Assembly: GCA_900545075.1 (NCBI GenBank)
Contig: UQXT01000003.1
Location: forward strand, 1-47,376
Origin: an uncultured Collinsella sp.
GTDB taxonomy: Bacteria > Actinomycetota > Coriobacteriia > Coriobacteriales > Coriobacteriaceae
Direction of reading: 5' to 3'
Length of the DNA: 47,376 bases
Shown here: piece after piece, positions 18,250-25,180 of the stretch
Layout of the letters: every line of letters starts with the position of its first letter
Position numbering within the stretch: the first letter of the stretch is position 1
Program-made: the position numbers and the translations under genes
The notes under the pieces: generated by a model
What the model was told of the DNA's origin: nothing
Databases searched by the model: none
What the model saw: the letters and a program-made list of their open reading frames with translations, nothing else

Positions 18250-18266
18250 AATGGGTTCAACCCATT
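18250..18266. promoter_or_regulatory. Palindrome upstream of the serine recombinase gene
   Basis: Eight-base arms AATGGGTT and AACCCATT around a central C, flanked by CGAA and CGCGAA. It lies 79 bases before the recombinase start, where resolvases commonly have their res site. It may be a recombination site or an operator; no further subsites are clear. Confidence 0.35.
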
Positions 18267-18344
18267 CGCGAAATTTGCACGCCCTATTGTGAGTGGGCTC
18301 TCAGATGAGCTGAAGCTGCCATCGTGCGGCTGATAGGGGCAATC

Positions 18345-18980
18345 ATGAAAAACAGAATCTATGGGTATGCTCGAGTTTCGTCAGCAGATCAGAACCTGGA
18401 TCGCCAACTGGATGCGCTGGAGCGGTTTCCGGTCCAAACGAATTTGATCTATGCTGACAAAGCGAGCGGAAAGGACTTCAGGCGTCCTCAGTACCGGCGT
18501 CTTCTTCGTCGTCTGCGCGAAGGGGACGTTCTGGTGATTAAGAGTATCGATCGATTGGGTCGCGACTACCGTGAAGTTCTCGATGAATGGCGTCGCATAA
18601 CGATGGACAAACGCGTTGCCATCGTGGTGCTCGATATGCCATTGCTTGATACACGCGAACAGCCCAATGGGATTACGGGGACTTTTATTGCCGACCTAGT
18701 GCTTCAAGTTTTGAGCTACGTGGCTCAGGTGGAGCGCGAAAACATAAAGCAAAGACAAGCTGAAGGTATTGCTTCGGCGCGATCACGCGGCATTCGATTT
18801 GGACGCCCAATGATCGAGCGTCCAGAAAACTATCGCTCAGTTGTCCAATCATTTAAAGGAGGTGGGGTGACAAGGCGGGATGCTGCCGCACTATTGGGCG
18901 TTAGTCCGTCGACGTTTGATCGTTGGAGACGGGCGGATTCAACTATTGTTGACCGCCCGCCGTTTAATCGTTCGCTTTAA
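18345..18980 (+). CDS. Serine recombinase of the resolvase/invertase family
   Basis: A 211-residue site-specific recombinase. The catalytic domain (residues 1-140) has YARVSSADQNLDRQLDAL with the nucleophilic Ser near residue 10, ADKASGKDFRRPQYRRLLRRL, and the Arg pair in IKSIDRLGRDY. The connecting helix is LSYVAQVERENIKQRQAEGIASARSRG, and a C-terminal HTH (RRDAAALLGVSPSTFDRWRR) binds the site. The ATG at 18345 is chosen over a GTG at 18324; AGGGGC lies before it. No transposase or terminal repeats are visible, so it is an orphan recombinase at the left edge of an A+T-richer islet, probably a relic or marker of transfer. Confidence 0.92.
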   Translation: MKNRIYGYARVSSADQNLDRQLDALERFPVQTNLIYADKASGKDFRRPQYRRLLRRLREGDVLVIKSIDRLGRDYREVLDEWRRITMDKRVAIVVLDMPLLDTREQPNGITGTFIADLVLQVLSYVAQVERENIKQRQAEGIASARSRGIRFGRPMIERPENYRSVVQSFKGGGVTRRDAAALLGVSPSTFDRWRRADSTIVDRPPFNRSL

Positions 18981-19141
18981 CTAGACAATTTGATGAGGGT
19001 AGTATTCTTACGCGGGCCCGCTCCTTCCCTCAGCATTTATCCAGTTCACGCCCTTAAACCAAATAGTGCCACCGCGTTGTCAATTCGTCTGCTTTTTGAC
19101 GAGGGGCTATGAGTTGCAACGTCAATCGAAGGGAAATAGTC

Positions 19142-19957
19142 ATGAAACGAAATATTACTAAAAAGATGCCCATGATGGGTTTGCTTGTTCTGCTCATCTG
19201 TTCTCTGGGGTTCATTTCGGCCTGTTCACAGAATGATGCAAACACTGCAAAGTCGAAATATGTCGACGATAAGGCGATGAATGTTATCGCCGCCGGGTTT
19301 GAGAGAAGGTCCGACGTCATTGAATCTAATGCAAACGATGATGATCCTCATTCAACCGAGAATATCCAGGAAGCTATTGAGGCCGAAATCAAGAACGACA
19401 AGGAACTCAAGAACGCTAGGTTTAAGGATTCCAAGATGCAACAGGACGTAATCACGTATCTGAATCTGCTTGATGACCAGCTTAAGGTGACCGAGGACTA
19501 CTCGCAATCGTCTGCGGATTATTACGAAGAGTGGAATAAAGTCTACGATAAGCGGTCTGCGCAACTCAAGAAGCTTGTTGATAATTACGGGCTGGAAGTA
19601 GGGGAAAAATATAAGGATGATTTCAACGACTTAATTAAGAATGGAAAGTCCGTAGCAGAGAAGACCCGCTATGAGGATGCCATCAACAGTTTGATTCAGG
19701 GAGCAAATTTCGAAAAATCGGATGACGGTTACGGTCTGTATACGTATACGGCGGTAGTTGAGAACACTTCTGGTATATCGTTCTCTAACGTCAGCCTGAC
19801 ACTTGCTCTCTATGATGCAGATGACATCAAAGCGGAGGAGACCTATGCGGACACTTCTTCGTGGGCGCCGGGTGAGAAAGTCAAGTTCGAGGCAATGTCC
19901 GATGTTGACGCTGCGCGCGTTGTCGCATCTGTTTCCAGCTACGATGTAAATAAATAA
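19142..19957 (+). CDS. Lipoprotein with C-terminal FxLYD-like domain
   Basis: A 271-residue exported lipoprotein. The N-terminus has a basic start, a hydrophobic core and the lipobox ISAC with the lipidated Cys about residue 29. The middle (residues 40-190) is charged and helical, with heptad-like KLTEDYSQSSADYYEEWNKVY stretches. The C-terminal part, YTAVVENTSGISFSNVSLTLALYDADD followed by SWAPGEKVKFE, matches the FxLYD-type beta domain found in surface proteins. GAAGGGA precedes the ATG at 19142; an in-frame ATG at 19109 is rejected because it places a charged tail before the signal peptide. Codon use is A+T-richer than the surrounding genes. Followed by a terminator. Cell-surface role, otherwise unknown. 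Confidence 0.78.
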   Translation: MKRNITKKMPMMGLLVLLICSLGFISACSQNDANTAKSKYVDDKAMNVIAAGFERRSDVIESNANDDDPHSTENIQEAIEAEIKNDKELKNARFKDSKMQQDVITYLNLLDDQLKVTEDYSQSSADYYEEWNKVYDKRSAQLKKLVDNYGLEVGEKYKDDFNDLIKNGKSVAEKTRYEDAINSLIQGANFEKSDDGYGLYTYTAVVENTSGISFSNVSLTLALYDADDIKAEETYADTSSWAPGEKVKFEAMSDVDAARVVASVSSYDVNK

Positions 19958-19971
19958 GTTCTGCACGGAAG

Positions 19972-20012
19972 GGGCGGGTTAATCGGCAATGAATGGTTGA
20001 CCTGCCCGTTTT
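19972..20012 (+). terminator. Rho-independent terminator after the lipoprotein gene
   Basis: A 13-pair stem, including G-U pairs, forms between 19972-19984 and 19995-20007 with a ten-base loop, followed by GTTTT. Confidence 0.7.
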
Positions 20013-20171
20013 ATGCCAATTATTGAACAACAAGTGCTGCGAACGAATGTGTATTATTTCGGATTGCAAACAACTGCCCTCGTCTAAAGACATGCTGAAA
20101 ACGACAATTAAGGCATGAGGTATAACCCACGGCAGTTTCTTAAATAACAGGGATTTTGAAAGGAATAGGGG

Positions 20172-20843
20172 ATGGATGAGATGGAGGAAGGCATGGGGGC
20201 GCTGAAAGCGAAACTCGGGAGAATTCTGACGAAACCCAAGGTATTCATCGCGGGCTTGGCGCTTGGCGGGCTGATTGTAGCTGTACTTTTTATTAGCATC
20301 TTTAATAACGGCAAAGCTGCGGGTGCAAAAGAAGCGACCCCCAATACGCTCTCCCCGTCGGTCGTGTTTGAACGTATCGCTTCCCAGAATGAGATGGTTT
20401 CTGCATCGCAGAACTATACGGTTGTCGATAAGGTGACAGATACCAAGAGGTTTTTCGATTGGTTTGATATCCCGTTTACAGAAAACAGTTTTTGGTATCG
20501 CTATGTTGGAACCATTAAGGCGGGCGTGAATCTCGAGACGGCAGAGATACATACAAACAAGAAGAAGCTGACCATTACGATGGATGAGCCTTATGTAATC
20601 TCAAACACGCCGGATATGAAGAAATCGGGCGCTCTCGAGGAGCGCAACAACATCCTCAATCCCATTGAGGTCAAAGACGTCACGGCGTTTGAAGCGCAGT
20701 GCAAGGAGCGGAGTGAAAGCGAGGCCATCAAGGATGGCGACCTGCTCGAAGAGGCTCGGGTGAACGCCGAAGCAAATATCCGCGCGATGTTCAACTCGGC
20801 ATTTGGCGATGAATATACGGTTGATTTCGACTATCGGAAATAG
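20172..20843 (+). CDS. DUF4230-family membrane-anchored protein
   Basis: A 223-residue protein with a short cytoplasmic N-terminus, one transmembrane helix (about residues 24-45, KVFIAGLALGGLIVAVLFISIF) and an extracytoplasmic domain. That domain resembles DUF4230: VVFERIASQNEMVSASQNYTVVDKV, then FWYRYVGTIKAGVNLETAEI and the KKLTITMDEPYVISN strand pair. AGGA precedes the ATG with seven bases between; other in-frame ATGs within the first ten residues are less well spaced. The next gene begins 9 bases after its stop, so the two form an operon. No biochemical function is known to me for DUF4230; the context suggests an envelope role. Confidence 0.78.
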   Translation: MDEMEEGMGALKAKLGRILTKPKVFIAGLALGGLIVAVLFISIFNNGKAAGAKEATPNTLSPSVVFERIASQNEMVSASQNYTVVDKVTDTKRFFDWFDIPFTENSFWYRYVGTIKAGVNLETAEIHTNKKKLTITMDEPYVISNTPDMKKSGALEERNNILNPIEVKDVTAFEAQCKERSESEAIKDGDLLEEARVNAEANIRAMFNSAFGDEYTVDFDYRK

Positions 20844-20852
20844 GAGGTCACT

Positions 20853-21914
20853 ATGGAGGATAAAGACGATCTAGCTGTTGTCGAAAGGGAGGAGCTGCCG
20901 CGACATAAGCAGAGTTTTGATATCCGTAAGGCCGCTGCCGGGTTGGTTGATGGCGCCGGAAGCGCGATGGCGGGCGCAGTTGCAACCGTACAGAAAGTTG
21001 CCGATGGTGCAATGCGTGCTGCAACTCCGATGGTCGATGACGCCTTGGCAGCTATTGCTGATGCGGCCGATGGTGCGGCAGGTGCTGCTGCGGATATCGG
21101 TGACGCCGTCAACGATTGGGCATACCAGCAGCAGCTTAATAGATACAGGCCGGTAACCAAGGAGACCTATCAGAGTCCTTCATTTTATTTGCCGAATATG
21201 ATTCGAATTGTTGACGGAAATGAGCGTCGGGGTATCGATGCCTGTAGGGATGCTATTGGTTGGCTGGATACCGTTAAGGGTACGCAGATTTTCAATCTTT
21301 ACCGCGAGGCAATCGGGGATAGCGAATTGTCTTTCTATCCTAAACCATCTCTTTATTCCACATATTACATAGATGCTTTTGATCGGTCTCGCTTTGTTGA
21401 CCTTGACTCTTATTTCGCAACCATGCAACAAGACAAGATGGCCGAGTTGAGGCGGATTGCGTTCATGCTTGGCGCGAAGCGCTGCAAGCTGGAGGTGACG
21501 GAGTACGAGGAAACTCGGCGAGGCCACCAGGTTAAGGGAAATGCCAAGGCGGGAAAGAAGGGCTCGGTTCGAATCGACGGTTCCTTGAGTGATTCAACGA
21601 GAAATGAGAAGAAAATTCTGTTTACACAGGAATTCGAGGGTGACATGGTTCCACAGCGCCCTGAGCTCCATTGGTATGCCCATGACTCAGATATTCTCTT
21701 GCTAATTGAGACGAGATGTGGTGGAGAGGATAAAAACAAGGCGAAGAGCTATCGGGTCGAATTGAAAAGTGAAACGACCATGACCATGTCTGTATCACTT
21801 GCTATGGCTATCGACGAGGCATGCAGCAAACTGAACATAAGGGCGAATTCGAGCCTGACAAGCCAAGCCAAGCGAGAACTCCGGCAGTCGTTTGTATTTG
21901 AAGTTGAATTCTGA
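20853..21914 (+). CDS. Conserved-looking hypothetical protein with Ala-rich amphipathic N-terminal region
   Basis: A 353-residue protein I do not recognise. Residues about 25-90 are an Ala/Gly-rich, low-complexity amphipathic stretch (AAAGLVDGAGSAMAGAVATVQ and similar), with no signal peptide or clear membrane helix. The rest is a mixed alpha/beta domain containing LGAKRCKLEVTEYEE, KILFTQEFEG and LHWYAHDSDILLLIETR. AGGAGG lies before its ATG, 9 bases after the DUF4230 gene, so it is probably co-expressed with that membrane protein and may interact with it. Composition is A+T-richer than average for the window. A palindrome that may terminate the operon follows. Confidence 0.75.
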   Translation: MEDKDDLAVVEREELPRHKQSFDIRKAAAGLVDGAGSAMAGAVATVQKVADGAMRAATPMVDDALAAIADAADGAAGAAADIGDAVNDWAYQQQLNRYRPVTKETYQSPSFYLPNMIRIVDGNERRGIDACRDAIGWLDTVKGTQIFNLYREAIGDSELSFYPKPSLYSTYYIDAFDRSRFVDLDSYFATMQQDKMAELRRIAFMLGAKRCKLEVTEYEETRRGHQVKGNAKAGKKGSVRIDGSLSDSTRNEKKILFTQEFEGDMVPQRPELHWYAHDSDILLLIETRCGGEDKNKAKSYRVELKSETTMTMSVSLAMAIDEACSKLNIRANSSLTSQAKRELRQSFVFEVEF

Positions 21915-21932
21915 CGTGAATTGCCAGCAGCC

Positions 21933-21967
21933 AAATGCGGCAAAGGGACTGTTCCTTTGCCGCATTT
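21933..21967. repeat. 35-bp palindrome closing the islet (also a likely terminator)
   Basis: Fourteen-base arms AAATGCGGCAAAGG (21933-21946) and CCTTTGCCGCATTT (21954-21967) around GACTGTT. Its core ATGCGGCAAAGG matches the ATGCGACAAAGG arm at 16971, with the compensating change in the other arm. Confidence 0.85.
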
Positions 21968-22044
21968 GATGTCAAAACCATTTTGTCAAGGACTAGAGAG
22001 TTTGAAAGTCTACCATTTCTACCTCGTCCCCTAATGGCAGGTTT

Positions 22045-22644
22045 TTACATGCCGGCAAAGTTCGTCTGGCGCAGGGCCTCGTAGAGGACGATGGCGGCGC
22101 TGTTGGAGAGGTTGAGTGCACTGATGCGGTAATCGTCCGGATTGACGAAGTTGCCGCAGATATCCTGCCGAAGGATGGCCTCGTGGCTGCCCTCGGTATG
22201 TCCCAGCGATTCCTCGTGGGCTTCCCAGGCCTCGGTGTTATCGAGTGAGTCGCAATCGCGCAGCATCGGGATGCGCTCGCAGCGCTCGGACGCCGCGGCA
22301 AGCAGTGGCTCGGGAATACCCGAGCTCTCGCTGCCAAAGACCAAGTAGTCGCCATCGCGGTAGGTACTTTGCGCATAGGTGCGGCGTGCCTTTTTGGTCA
22401 GCAGATGCAGGCGCTCGTCGGCGGGGGAGAGGCCGTTGCGGGCAAGGAAATCCTCCCAGCCGGCATAGGTCGTCACGTCCAAGTTTTGCCAGTAGCCCAG
22501 GCCGGCGCGACGCACCGTCTTGTCATCGAGCGAAAAGCCCAGCGGCTCCACCAGATGCAGGCGGGCACCGGTAACCACGCAGGTGCGGCCGATATTGCCC
22601 GTATTGGCCGGAATCTCGGGCGCGTACAGCACGATATTGAACAT
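22045..22644 (-). CDS. trmL: tRNA (cytidine/uridine-34 2'-O)-methyltransferase TrmL with a knot-region insertion
   Basis: SPOUT-fold methyltransferase that modifies the wobble base of tRNA-Leu. The N-terminal MFNIVLYAPEIPANTGNIGRTC, the GARLHLVEPLGF strand, DYLVFGSESSGIP and the final ALNLSNSAAIVLYEALRQ are the TrmL signatures. The protein has 199 residues, whereas the E. coli enzyme has 157. The excess is an insertion of about 42 residues between ERIPM and ALNLSNS, inside the SAM-binding knot. AAGGAG precedes the ATG at 22644; a longer frame to 23040 is only a shadow. It follows the CobW gene terminator by about 20 bases and has its own expression unit. Confidence 0.93.
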   Translation of the reverse strand: MFNIVLYAPEIPANTGNIGRTCVVTGARLHLVEPLGFSLDDKTVRRAGLGYWQNLDVTTYAGWEDFLARNGLSPADERLHLLTKKARRTYAQSTYRDGDYLVFGSESSGIPEPLLAAASERCERIPMLRDCDSLDNTEAWEAHEESLGHTEGSHEAILRQDICGNFVNPDDYRISALNLSNSAAIVLYEALRQTNFAGM

Positions 22645-22663
22645 GAATCTCCTTGGCTCAGAA

Positions 22664-22700
22664 CGAAAAACCACCACGAAGGGCACCTTCGTGGTGGTTT
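22664..22700 (-). terminator. Rho-independent terminator after the CobW-family gene
   Basis: Fifteen-base perfect arms around GCA (22668-22682 and 22686-22700), with the T run on the minus strand (AAAAA on the plus strand at 22666-22670). Confidence 0.85.
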
Positions 22701-22739
22701 GGCGGTTGCGTAGGCGGAAAAATGCCCGCTTGGATAAAC

Positions 22740-23870
22740 CTAGGCGCGGTGCCAGTCGGTCAGGCAGGCATCGAGGGAGGCGATGAGCGCATCCTTGTCC
22801 ATGTGACGGCCGATGATGCACAGGCTCGTCATGCGGTCGCCCGTCTCGTCGTCCCAAATCTGCATGATCTCGGGGTTCTCGTCGATGATCTTCTGCTTCT
22901 CGCCCTCGGGCGCCGAGTCGACAAACAGGCCGTTCTCCATCAGGCGCATCTGGTGGCCGGCCTGCTCGAACATGTAGCACATGTCCGGATCGCCGGTCTG
23001 CCACAGCGGACCCTTGACGCGAATGACCTCGTCGGGCCACTCCTGCTCAACAAAATCGGTGAACTTCTGCAGGTCGAACGGCTTGCGGCGCGAGTAAACA
23101 AAGGTCTCAATGTCGTACTCGAGCACCTCGGGGTCGTCGTGCTCCTCGGGATGCTCCATGGCCTCGATCCAAGCGGCGGAGTTATAGGCGCGCATAAAGT
23201 CGAAGCGGTCGGTGTCGAGCAGCTCCTCCATGGGGACCTCGCCGTTTTGGGCCTCGACAATCACGGCGTCCTTCTGCAGGCTGCGCACGATGGCCTTGAG
23301 CTCGGCGATTTGTTCAGGCGTGACGGTATCGGTCTTGTTGAGGATCAGCGTGGAGCAGAACTCGATCTGCTGGATGAGCAGGCTTTCGATGTCGTCCTCG
23401 TCGATATCCTCAGCCAGCAGGTCGCGGCCGCCGTTGAACTCGTCGTACATGCGGGCGCAATCGACCACGGCCACGATGTTGTCGAGCGCGAGCTTGGGCT
23501 CGCCGCCCACCTTGGCCTCGTCACAGAAGCTCGAGATGGTATAGGCGATGGGGATAGGCTCACAAATACCCGAGGCCTCGATGATGATGTAGTCGAAGTT
23601 GCCCGAATCGGCGATGCCCTGCAGCTGGTTAGCAAGGTCGTCCGAAAGCGTGCAGCAGATGCAGCCGTTGGTGAGCGGGATGAGGTCGTCGGTCTCGGAA
23701 AGACCGCCGTCGGTGATGAGGCTGGCGTCGACATTGATCTCGCCGATGTCGTTGACGATCACGGCGGCGCGGATGCCGCCGTCGTTAGCGAGGATGTGGT
23801 TGAGCAGCGTGGTCTTGCCGGCACCGAGGTATCCGGTAAGCATGATGATCTTCACGGGTTTGTTGGGCAT
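22740..23870 (-). CDS. CobW/COG0523-family metal chaperone GTPase
   Basis: A 376-residue G3E GTPase. Walker A GYLGAGKTT is at residues 13-21, followed by VNDIGE, the metal-binding CxCC motif in NGCICCTLSDD, the DYIIIEASGICEP switch II strand and NKTD for guanine binding. The C-terminal CobW domain has SRRKPFDLQKFTDF and a late IIGRHMDKDALIASLDACL. Family members insert Zn or other metals or respond to their shortage. The ATG at 23870 is preferred because AAAGGAGGG lies just upstream; the ATG at 23891 would overlap that site. No Zur or metal operator could be identified. Substrate metal unknown, Zn being most likely. Confidence 0.9.
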   Translation of the reverse strand: MPNKPVKIIMLTGYLGAGKTTLLNHILANDGGIRAAVIVNDIGEINVDASLITDGGLSETDDLIPLTNGCICCTLSDDLANQLQGIADSGNFDYIIIEASGICEPIPIAYTISSFCDEAKVGGEPKLALDNIVAVVDCARMYDEFNGGRDLLAEDIDEDDIESLLIQQIEFCSTLILNKTDTVTPEQIAELKAIVRSLQKDAVIVEAQNGEVPMEELLDTDRFDFMRAYNSAAWIEAMEHPEEHDDPEVLEYDIETFVYSRRKPFDLQKFTDFVEQEWPDEVIRVKGPLWQTGDPDMCYMFEQAGHQMRLMENGLFVDSAPEGEKQKIIDENPEIMQIWDDETGDRMTSLCIIGRHMDKDALIASLDACLTDWHRA

Positions 23871-23956
23871 GTGCCCTCCTTTGTTAGACATGGCTTACAG
23901 CTGAATCTTATGCCAAACGCCTGCTCTTATACCCACGCGCCGGCAAATAACACAGG

Positions 23957-24298
23957 CTACTCCCAGGCTCCCCACACATCGGGGCAATAACCGACGGTGG
24001 CCTTTTTGCCGTTGCGCACGATGGGCTCGGCTAGAACCTGCTGGTTCTCGAGCAGCTTGTCGAAGCGCTGGCTAGGGGTGAGGTGCTGGATGAGTGCGAG
24101 CTTCTCCTCGTCCTTGGCTTTGGGGTTGAGCAACTTGTCGATACCGCCGACCGCCTGCATCACGCTCGTGAGCTCGCCTTTGCTCATCTCCTTTTCCTTA
24201 AGGTCAATAAACTGTACCTTAATGCGGCGCTCCTTAAAATAGCGCTGGGCCTTCTTGGTATCGAAGGACTTCTTGGTGCCGAAGATTTGAATATTCAT
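23957..24298 (-). CDS. ArsC/Spx-family thioredoxin-fold protein
   Basis: A 113-residue ArsC-like protein. The first strand and loop read MNIQIFGTKKSFDTKKAQRYFKERRI, where the usual CxxC or CxxS is replaced by KKSFDTKK, so there is no catalytic Cys. The remainder follows the ArsC layout: QFIDLKEKEMSKGELTSV, GGIDKLLNPKAK and a late EPIVRNGKKATVGYCPDVW. Without the Cys pair it is unlikely to be an arsenate reductase and may be a scaffold or Spx-like protein. The ribosome binding site is weak. It is followed on the same strand by a dispersed palindrome and a flavodoxin-like gene. Confidence 0.83.
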   Translation of the reverse strand: MNIQIFGTKKSFDTKKAQRYFKERRIKVQFIDLKEKEMSKGELTSVMQAVGGIDKLLNPKAKDEEKLALIQHLTPSQRFDKLLENQQVLAEPIVRNGKKATVGYCPDVWGAWE

Positions 24299-24303
24299 AT
24301 ATT

Positions 24304-24343
24304 GTTCCGCCGTTCTAACGAACGGCGGTCACCTCGACGCTGC
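24304..24343. repeat. 40-bp dispersed palindromic repeat, copy 1
   Basis: Nine-base arms CCGCCGTTC and GAACGGCGG around TAAC, inside a 40-base unit starting GTTCC and ending GACGCTGC. It matches 46897-46936 at 35 of 40 positions without indels, although the copies are over 22 kb apart. Confidence 0.8.
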
Positions 24344-24482
24344 AAAGCCATCTGATGGGCAATCTGCCTTTCAATCGTCGGGCGCGGGCAAAAGCCCAGC
24401 GCCCTCCTCTTTCAAGGCACCTTGCCTCATCAGCTGGCTTTTCGCTGACATTGATAGGACATCGAGATGACCACCGCTGGAC

Positions 24483-25106
24483 TTATCGAATGAAGTTGGT
24501 CGTTGCGCGATCTGCCTCGGGTGCGTTGATACCGGCGGCCTGTCCTGCCTCGATGCAGCGCAGAAGCCAGGCCATGTTTTTGCCGATGTTTCGCATGGTG
24601 GCAAGGCCCTCGGCATCCCCATCGGCGTCGCCGGGCACGCGGCCGAACACGTTGTTCCAGTATGTGGAGGCGACCACGGGCATCTGGTTGATGGTGAAGT
24701 ACTTGTTGAGCACGTCGAAGGTCGTCGATGTACCGCCGCGACGGGCGACGGCGACGGCAGCGCCCGGCTTGTGTGCAAAGGCTTTGCTGCCGGCATAGAA
24801 TGCGCGATCGAGTGCCGAGAGGATGCGTCCGCTGGGATGCGCATAGTAGACGGGCGAGCCAAAGACAAAACCGTCGGCCTGTTCGGCGGCAGCGATCAGC
24901 TCGTTGACCACGTCGTCGTCAAAGGTGCAGCGTCCGCCAAGCTTGCCGCACTGACCGCAGCCGATGCAGTCGCGAATGGGCTTGGCGCCCAGCTGAAACA
25001 CCTCGGTATCAAGGCCTTCTGCATTAAGTTGCTCGGCGATCTCGGCGAGTGCGCGGGCAGTGTTGCCGTTTGCCTTGGGGCTGCCATTGACCAAAAGAAC
25101 CTTCAT
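24483..25106 (-). CDS. Flavodoxin-fold NAD(P)H-dependent oxidoreductase (Fe-S-type Cys motif)
   Basis: A 207-residue flavoprotein of the NADPH-dependent FMN reductase type. MKVLLVNGSPKANGNTARALAEI is the FMN phosphate-binding loop. The Cys-rich CIGCGQCGKLGGRC near residue 48 resembles iron-sulfur flavoproteins. GSPVYYAHPSGRILSALDR is the flavin-contacting region. The ATG at 25106 follows AGGGAG by six bases; a GTG one codon upstream is less likely. Such proteins reduce quinones or small metabolites with FMN. No partner gene is adjacent, so the substrate is unknown. Confidence 0.88.
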   Translation of the reverse strand: MKVLLVNGSPKANGNTARALAEIAEQLNAEGLDTEVFQLGAKPIRDCIGCGQCGKLGGRCTFDDDVVNELIAAAEQADGFVFGSPVYYAHPSGRILSALDRAFYAGSKAFAHKPGAAVAVARRGGTSTTFDVLNKYFTINQMPVVASTYWNNVFGRVPGDADGDAEGLATMRNIGKNMAWLLRCIEAGQAAGINAPEADRATTNFIR

Positions 25107-25180
25107 CACAAACTCCCTCTGCTTTTGGTGACTTCTGCAGAGGATTATCGCACGATGGGGGAGGTGGCGCGGGCGCGGCG

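Noticed and set aside
18108..21967. Prophage or complete transposon
   Set aside because: No integrase of phage type, no capsid, tail or transposase genes and no terminal inverted repeats of an IS were found; only a lone serine recombinase is present.
22664..22700. Dispersed palindrome of the CAAAGG type
   Set aside because: The hairpin arms differ from that family and it has a clear U tract on the minus strand, so it is better explained as the terminator of the CobW-family gene.
22653..23990. 445-residue open frame antisense to the CobW-type gene
   Set aside because: Mirror of the real coding frame, with Val/His/Asp-rich composition typical of shadow frames.
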